Under the pieces are notes generated by a model, which saw only the letters and a list, made by a program, of their open reading frames with translations, did no database searches and was not told where the DNA came from. DNA of 64,000 nt, from positions 5,630,001 through 5,694,000 of the forward strand of contig JALJCS010000007.1 in the NCBI GenBank assembly GCA_023055355.1, in the 5' to 3' direction. A program made the position numbers and the translations under genes. The stretch is from Agelaius tricolor (lineage: Eukaryota; Chordata; Aves; Passeriformes; Icteridae). Below are positions 57,744-64,000 of the stretch, one piece after another; position 1 is the first letter of the stretch; the number at the start of each line of letters is the position of its first letter.

Positions 57744-58013
57744 TGTCCAACAGCTCCTTGAGCTCTGCCAGGCTGCTGCTGTGACCACTGCCCTGGAGAG
57801 CCTGTTCTGTGCCCAGCCACCCTCTAGGGGAAGAACCTTGTCCTAAAACCCAACCTAAACCTGCCCTGACACAACTTCAGGCCATTTCCCTGAGTTCTGT
57901 CACTGTCCCCGCAGAGCAGAGATCAGTGCCTGCCCCTCCTGTTCCCCTCACAAGAAGTTGTAGCTGCAGTGAGGTCTCCCCTCAGTCTCCCCTTCTCCAG
58001 GCTGAGCAGCTGT
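57744..58013 (-). mobile_element. CR1 LINE fragment, antisense
   Basis: The plus strand reads complementary CR1: CAACAGCTCCTTGAGCTCTG, GCTGTGACCACTGCCCTGGA, GACACAACTTCAGGCCATTT, GCAGAGATCAGTGCCTGCCC, and GAGGTCTCCCCTCAGTCTCC, ending at CTCCAGGCTGAGCAGC. It abuts a CR1 3' end in the other orientation. Confidence 0.92.
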
Positions 58014-58020
58014 ACCTGCC

Positions 58021-58081
58021 TGTGGAAGGGAGTTGGATGAAGCGATTTTTGAAGGTCCCAAACCATTCAGTGATTCTATAA
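58021..58081 (+). mobile_element. CR1 LINE extreme 3' end, sense
   Basis: The sequence GGGAGTTGGATGAAGCGATT followed by TTTTGAAGGTCCCAAACCAT and TCAGTGATTCTATA is a decayed CR1 terminus. Only about 60 bp are present, immediately after an antisense CR1. Confidence 0.75.
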
Positions 58082-58905
58082 ATGACTCACACTTCCACGA
58101 CTGGGAAAGGAGTACAAGAATTAGATAAACAGATAATAAGAGAATCTGGAAGAAAACAGAATTTCTAATGGAACCAGGCAAAAAAAAAAAAAAGTCATTA
58201 GATGAGGTGAAAGGCATTTCAAGTATCTGGGCTCATTAAGAGCAGGTGCTCAGTGGAGAGAGTATAGCCAAAACAACTGGAAAACTGCAGGACACATTTC
58301 CAGCTATAAGGAAACTCTCAACAGAGTGAAACTGGAAGCACCCAGATGTTCAAGATAGTTACACTTATGGCTGAGAGAGACTGAAAGGAAATATTTGAGA
58401 ATCTAATCACACTGCCAGGTTGGTACAAATATGTTTCTTGACTGGGGAAAAAACCTCCCACACCTAAATCTTTCATGGAAGTACCAGCACAATCTAATTT
58501 GAGTTATAATTCTTTAATGAAGCCAAAGGGAGACATTTAAGGAGACAAAACTCATACCAGTTTTTGCATGCTTGTGCTACAGCAAAGCAGGAAGAGGCCT
58601 GAGGCACTTGACTTGTCACACATGCCACAGATATCACACCAAGTCAAAGGAAGAGTATCATTAAAATAACAGAAGAAAATGAAACATAGATTTGCTCACA
58701 TTCTTTTGAGAAAGCTGGGTTTATTCCAGGATATTGCTGTAACTGTACAGAGACAGCCCAACCAAGAGTCCCAGCTAAGCAGGGGCTCTCAACCCTACTC
58801 GTGGCAGTTTCACTTCCCAGGCAGAGCCATTTCCAGCCCAGCACAGCCCTGCAGGCACCTGGGCTGCAGCTGTCTCACTGCCACCTTTACTGTACTCATT
58901 CCTGT
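58082..58905. other. Unique noncoding sequence
   Basis: No gene or repeat was recognised apart from an A13 run at 58180-58192. Confidence 0.55.
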
Positions 58906-58989
58906 GAAAGGTGTCCCTGCCCATGGCAGGAGGGTAGAACTAGCTGATCTTTAAGGTCCCTTCCAACCCAAACCATTTTGTGATTCTTT
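58906..58989 (+). mobile_element. CR1 LINE extreme 3' end, sense
   Basis: The words CCTGCCCATGGCAGGAGGGT, GATCTTTAAGGTCCCTTCCA and CCCAAACCATTTTGTGATTC match the last ~85 bp of CR1. Confidence 0.92.
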
Positions 58990-60570
58990 TTTCTTCCCAG
59001 ATAAACCTGGTGTTCTTCACCAGGGACCTCCTGTTCACAGGATGCTGCTCCCCACCTGCCCCAGATCTGCCACCCCCATCTCCCTCCATGTCCCTCCACA
59101 TCCCTACAAATGCCTCCATGTTCCTCCTCCTCCCTGGGCTGCTCCACCCTGGGAAAAGGAGGGACCATTAAATGAACTGTTCTGCTGGGACAGGTGCAAA
59201 ATGTGCTGCTTTTATCTTTTCCTTTCTGTGAAGATCAGGGGGAAATGCCAGAACAGCCAGTGTCACCCTTGTCCCAGGCTGGGGTCACCCCCTTCCTGAT
59301 GTGTTTGTGGAGCTCAGCAGTGTCAGCTGCCCAGCAGGACCATCCCTAACACATCCTGGCACTGGGATCTGCTCCTGGTTTTGGTCTCCCAGTACTCAGA
59401 GTGGGAGATGAGGAGCTGGGAGGTGGAGCTGGTGGGAAGAGGTACAGGCCAGCGTGCAGCGTGCCAGCTCAGAGGGACACAGCTCAGCCCAGCAAAACCA
59501 GATGCAAAATAACTCATTTGGCCAGAGATAACCAAGCAGATGAGGGAGGATGGGCTGGATAGGTCTGGAGCCCAAGAGAGAAATCAGACATGGGAGTTGC
59601 ATTGCACTTTGTATCCCATGTGGAGAGAGTTCTCATCCTAGTATTTACTCATCACCCTCTCCCTGAATGTCTCCTTCAAGCAGTGACAAGAATGAGAGTG
59701 AACCAAAAAGAGAGACAAAGTTCTGTGGAAAAAGGGTGCAGGGGTGGTCACAGGGGGAAGCTGAGCCTCCAGGCTGCAAATGGAGCACTCAGGAAATGGT
59801 TGCCCCCAGTGTCAGGTCCTGCTGCTCTCTGTCAATGGCAGTGCAGCAGGGACAGCAGGGATCCAGCAAGGGAAAGGGAAGGAAAAGCACTGTGTGCTTA
59901 ACAGGATTACCCTGCACTGAGAAGGAGTTCCCAGGCTAAATAAACCCTGCTATGAGGCTCATGTTGGGGTTTCTGCTGCCTTCTCCCAACTGCTGCTTCA
60001 GTTCTCACCTTGGCCAATTTCCCAAATTTGCCAAAGCTGTGGTGTTGTGGAAAAAGGCACAGGAGGCATGGGAACCACAGCAGGCACGGGACAATGTGAA
60101 GAGTGAGTGGAGGCTGAAGGCAGCTACAACACCACACCATTCCTGAAATCCAGAGTGATTCCCTTGAGGCCTCTTAGGGGTGGGATTTATTCATTTTTTT
60201 TTCAAACTGAAGATGCTGTTTGTCAATGGAAATATGATACAGGCTGGGGACCACGCTCAGCTGCATTTCTGTCCCTGCATTTTGGGAGAGATGGAAACAG
60301 AGCTCTGACTCCTCAGGTGATGTTTGGAGGCACAGCTGGGTTCAGTGTCACCCACCCTGCTCACAGAGGGTGTTAGGGCTCTGAACTGGGTTGATATTAT
60401 CCTGTAAAACAGGGAGTTGTACAGATGCTGCACCATACCTCTCTCCTTCCCACACACCTATCCCAATTCCCCTCCATTTTTGTACCAGCACTTACAGGGA
60501 AGAAACTGCTTGTCTAACCCAGATTTGCACTCTGAATAACAAGGGGAGCATGTCAACAAAGTCCAGGGGG
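58990..60570. other. Unique noncoding sequence
   Basis: No gene or transposon was recognised. A C/T-rich stretch at 59040-59150 gives overlapping frames without family features. Confidence 0.55.
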
Positions 60571-60770
60571 AAGGAGCAGAGCAAGAGGAGCTCCTGAGGT
60601 GGTCAAGAATTGGAAAATGGGAGGAACAGAGCAAGGGGAGCTCCTGAGGTACTCAAGAATTGGAAAATGGGAGGAACAGAGCAGACAGAGCTCCTGAGGT
60701 ACTCAAGAATTGGAAAATGGGAGGAACAGAGCAGACAGAGCTCCTGAGATGCTCAGGAATTGGAAAATGA
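60571..60770. repeat. Minisatellite, 50-bp unit, four copies
   Basis: The unit starts GAGGAACAGAGCA and ends AAGAATTGGAAAATGG. Copies begin at 60571, 60621, 60671 and 60721. The period is exactly 50 bp; the middle copies differ by only about four bases and the outer copies carry more changes. Confidence 0.97.
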
Positions 60771-63700
60771 GCAGTGCACAGTTTCTGGGAGCATGAACAG
60801 GACTCCCTGGAGGGCACAGCAGCCACACACCAAGAGCTGCCTGCACTCTGTAGACCCCTGTCCTGAACTTGAGTGTTTTCAACACCATGGCTCTTTTCAG
60901 ACAGTGCCTGGAGGGGTTGTCTCAGCCCAGGTGTTAATCACAGAAATGCCAAACCCAGCTCTGATTCTGGACTGGGAGAAGGGAGTGGTGTGAGGGATCT
61001 GGGCTCAGGGAAGGGCTCTCAAGGCTCTTTCCTAGGGGATCTGCTCCTTTGGTGTTTCACAGCCTGTACAAGTGACTCCTGTGATAGAGGGCATCTCCTG
61101 CACCCTTAAAGCCCTCCCTGTGCCAGGCCATGCAGGTTGCAGTGTAGTCATCCTTTTAATCATGTTGGGGAATTTTCTCACCTCCACATCTCCCTTTTCT
61201 GCTGAGAGATTTGAGTTCTCCTATTTAATCCCCAAGCAGAACTAAAGGGGGCAGAAGACAGAGAAGACAGGACAAAATTCTCAACACCCCCTGTGTAAAA
61301 ATGGATGTGTAGATAAAGCACCTTGATGCTGGGAGGGAAGAGAATGCAGGAAGAGAGAGAGGAAGGAGATGTGCATGTGAAGCTGTCAGATGAACAGAAA
61401 CTAAGAGGGATGGAAGGAGCAGGGAGCAAAAGTGGCTTTGTTGAGGGGAGCTGGTGAGAGCTCTGGGAGCAGGGAGGAGCAGGCAGAGGGTACAACAGGA
61501 GCATGTGGGGTGAAGGCATCCCTGCTGTGGGAAGCCAGGTAGGTGTGCAGCCAAGTGTGGCACACACAGACCTGTCCAAGACACACATGAGCAAATATCA
61601 GCCACTAGGGAGGAGCCTCGGTGTATGAAAATCCCTCCGAGTTTTGCAGTGGAGCTCAATGAGAACCAAAGCTGGATCTCCCTCATATTTTTGCAGGAAT
61701 GCTCAGGTTCCTTTAGGCTACAGACCCTGGTGCAGAATAGTGGGAGGGGTGTTACTTGCTTGCTTTAAGCTAGAAGCAGTTCCAACAACACAGAGCCTGG
61801 TGTGGACAGCAGGAACTGAAGGACTTACACTGAGGGAGGGAATTTGGTGGGACAGATGGAGAAACTTTGAGTCCTGCAGGAGAGAAGTGTTGCAGGCTGT
61901 TGGGCTGAGATGGGGAGATGGAAAAGGCTTTGGTGCTCTGCTGCATCCTGCTAGGAAAATACAAGAGGATAAGGTGAAGAAGGCTCTAGAAATGGCTTCC
62001 TCCAGGAAGGTGGCAAATTTATGGAAGGGTCACTCTGTCAGCAAGCTGTCCTTGCTTTTCTACACCAATATTGGAAGGAGCATTGCACAACCTTGATCCC
62101 AGGCTCTGCTCCCTGCCCTGGCCTCTCCAAGCCTCTGGCAGGGCAGGCTGATGGGGAGGCAGCTGGCCCAGCCCCTGTTCCACACAGAGGACACTTTCCA
62201 GTCAGACAAGCCCCGACCTATCCGATAGCACAGAACACTTTTGCTTTGTGAATTACCCATGGCATTTCCTGTAAACACCACCAGCACCTACGGGCTGTGA
62301 GCAGGGAAGCACAGTGACATTATAAAATGTCTCCTGAAAGGGCAGCCCTGCCTCCTTTTTTTCCATTATTTGCTAGTTTACATGTTTGGGAGAGCTAGAA
62401 GTTGGAGCAGGGAGTGGAGTGTGGGGAAATCCAAGGTTGCCTGGGAGGAGGGCAACCTTATCAGAACCTCAGGACAGAACTTTCCAAAGCTGTCCAAAAC
62501 CTTGGCATGGAGCATTTCTTTCCCTAGAAAACTTTGGATAAGAAAAGATGAGGAGTGCTCTGATTGCTTACCAGTTTCCCATCCAACTTCTGTACACTCT
62601 GTGCCTGAGGAAAAAAAATGCTTGTGGTCTAAATGTCAGGATAGAAAGCAAGCCTGAAGAGGACATACAGGCAAACAGAGCTGCAATCTAAATAAAACAT
62701 TGCCAATCTCCATGCTTGAAAGTTCCCCAAACTGTGACAGTGGGTTGAAAAATGACTTAAGCATTTTGCTTTGAAAAAGAACGAGAAAAGAGGCAAACAA
62801 AGAAACCTCAGCCTCCCATCAGGTCTATTTGTCTTCTGATATCTTTGTTTTCAGGTTCACTGGGGAGGGGTTCAACCATCTCCCTAGGACTGTGACACGT
62901 AGAAACAGCATAAAAATTGACGTCTCAGATTGTCATGTGACTGCAAACATCCAGGCATTTAGAAAGCAACAAACATCACAAGATTCAGAATTCATCATAA
63001 GAGCGAGGAACCATCACGTAATTTGCCACTAGCACAAAGCAAAGCTGACAGTGTCACCTTACACTGGCATAAACTAATGAATTGCTGTAAAAACAGGCTC
63101 CAAGGACTTTTGAAAGTCGAGCTGATTTTCCCCTTGTTTGTTTTATGGTGTCCTCAGCCAGGACAAGGGGAGTCACCTTGCCAGGAGGTTTATAAAGACT
63201 CATTTTTTCCCCTCAAAGGCTCACAGTCCAGTGTGTGATGTGGTCCAGTAAAGGGCTTGACAGGACCAAAGCAATTAGCCAAAAAAGATATGTAAAGACT
63301 GGACATAAATTATTGCTCTGGACTGAATAGAGAAAAAGACAAAAGAATTATCTGCATGATGCACTATCACAAAAAAATGTGAAAGTTAAATAGACATAGG
63401 CAGCTAATTCAACCTGGCAGGTGCTGGGGCTGTGCTGGGGCTGTGCCAGAAGGATTGGTGCCATCTGGTCCATGGCCTGATGGAGGTTTTGATTAGAGGA
63501 GGAGCACTGATGGATGGATCATGCCAGGGCAGATGCAGGCCAGGGAGAAGGGGCAAGAGCAGGGAGACACTGCAACACACTCAGGGGACAGCACATTTGG
63601 AATTATTTTGGAATGAAATAGCCAAGGCTTAATTGTATTGCAAATTTCTGAGCACATTTCCACTGAGTTCTGTCCTTTTCTTCTTTCTGCTGCCCATCAC

Positions 63701-64000
63701 AAGGAAGAGTGGTGGTCTCTTACAAGAGTCCCAATTCTCCTTTTCAGACCACAGCAATTTGAGACTATCCCAGGAGGAATTTCTGATATCCTGCAGATTA
63801 ACACGGAAAAGGGGAAGAGATTCTTCTAGTAGAGAGGAAAACTAGTTAATCTATATTTCTAAACCTCCAAGAACCTGAATCTGTTCTGACTCAGCAGGAT
63901 CAAAATATCTGTATTTGGTCAGGTTGGATTCTCAGCCCAGACCTCCCTCTTCCTCTCCAAAACCACTGTGCTCCCACACAGGGGGTTTTGTGGGGGATGT
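60771..64000. other. Unique noncoding sequence
   Basis: No gene or transposon was recognised to the end of the window. An 11-bp GCTGTGCTGGG unit is repeated about 2.5 times near 63420-63446. Frames of up to 153 codons near 61178-62096 occur on both strands without family features. The stretch 62900-63030 has isolated CpGs and a low-repeat look. Confidence 0.5.

Noticed and set aside
1..64000. CRISPR arrays, phage, plasmid or bacterial operons
   Set aside because: No regularly spaced direct repeats with spacers, no ribosome-binding-site-led operons; the repeats are avian retroelements.

Overview
The window is vertebrate nuclear DNA, almost certainly from a songbird (passerine). The evidence is in the repeats. 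There are about a dozen 5'-truncated CR1 LINE fragments with the avian 3' end (ATTCTATGATTCT or ATTCTGTG octamers), and a set of solo LTRs of types I know from finch-like genomes (for example one starting TGTCCT and ending with the complement of TGTCCTGGTTTGAACAG). Most sequence is CpG-poor. I find no prokaryotic, plasmid or exogenous viral gene organisation.

I could not support any protein-coding gene, rRNA, tRNA, CRISPR array or other structured RNA. The open reading frames are short, overlap on both strands, cross LTRs, CR1 copies and satellites, and mostly begin in poor start contexts. The longest one (336 codons, minus strand, 46886-47896) is an outlier reported as a finding, not called as a gene. 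The window is therefore intergenic or intronic DNA, dominated by unique sequence with scattered retroelements.

Layout: 1-2535 unique; 2541-3235 solo LTR with a 5-bp target duplication; 3359-3651 CR1; 4542-4926 solo LTR (family B, copy 1); 5697-6003 CR1; 6-9.9 kb unique with a C19 tract; 9929-10560 LTR-like element with 12-bp inverted ends; 12-15.4 kb two inverted copies of another LTR plus CR1 pieces; 16.4-17.4 kb a nested cluster (CR1 interrupted by LTR B copy 2); 19.1 kb C-rich satellite; 24.1 kb CR1; 29.7-31.0 kb CR1 and LTR; 36-38 kb an A/C tract, an AAAAT repeat and a TTCC repeat; 39.6-40.2 kb LTR; 41.7-42.3 kb LTR B copy 3 with an expanded pentamer microsatellite; 48.0-48.9 kb LTR and CR1; 54.2-54.4 kb AGAC and CT repeats; 57.7-59.0 kb CR1 pieces in opposed orientations; 60.6 kb four-copy 50-bp minisatellite.

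The best-supported biology is the retroelement history: solo LTRs whose target duplications can still be read, one LTR inserted into an older CR1, a TATA-region microsatellite that grew inside an LTR, and an LTR copy that lost its polyadenylation signal between short direct repeats. Several unique stretches (notably around 53.35-53.41 kb, 44.95-45.08 kb, 35.1 kb, 31.4 kb and 7.5 kb) have the look of conserved noncoding or regulatory elements, but only an alignment could show that. I did not find evidence for a previously undescribed system.
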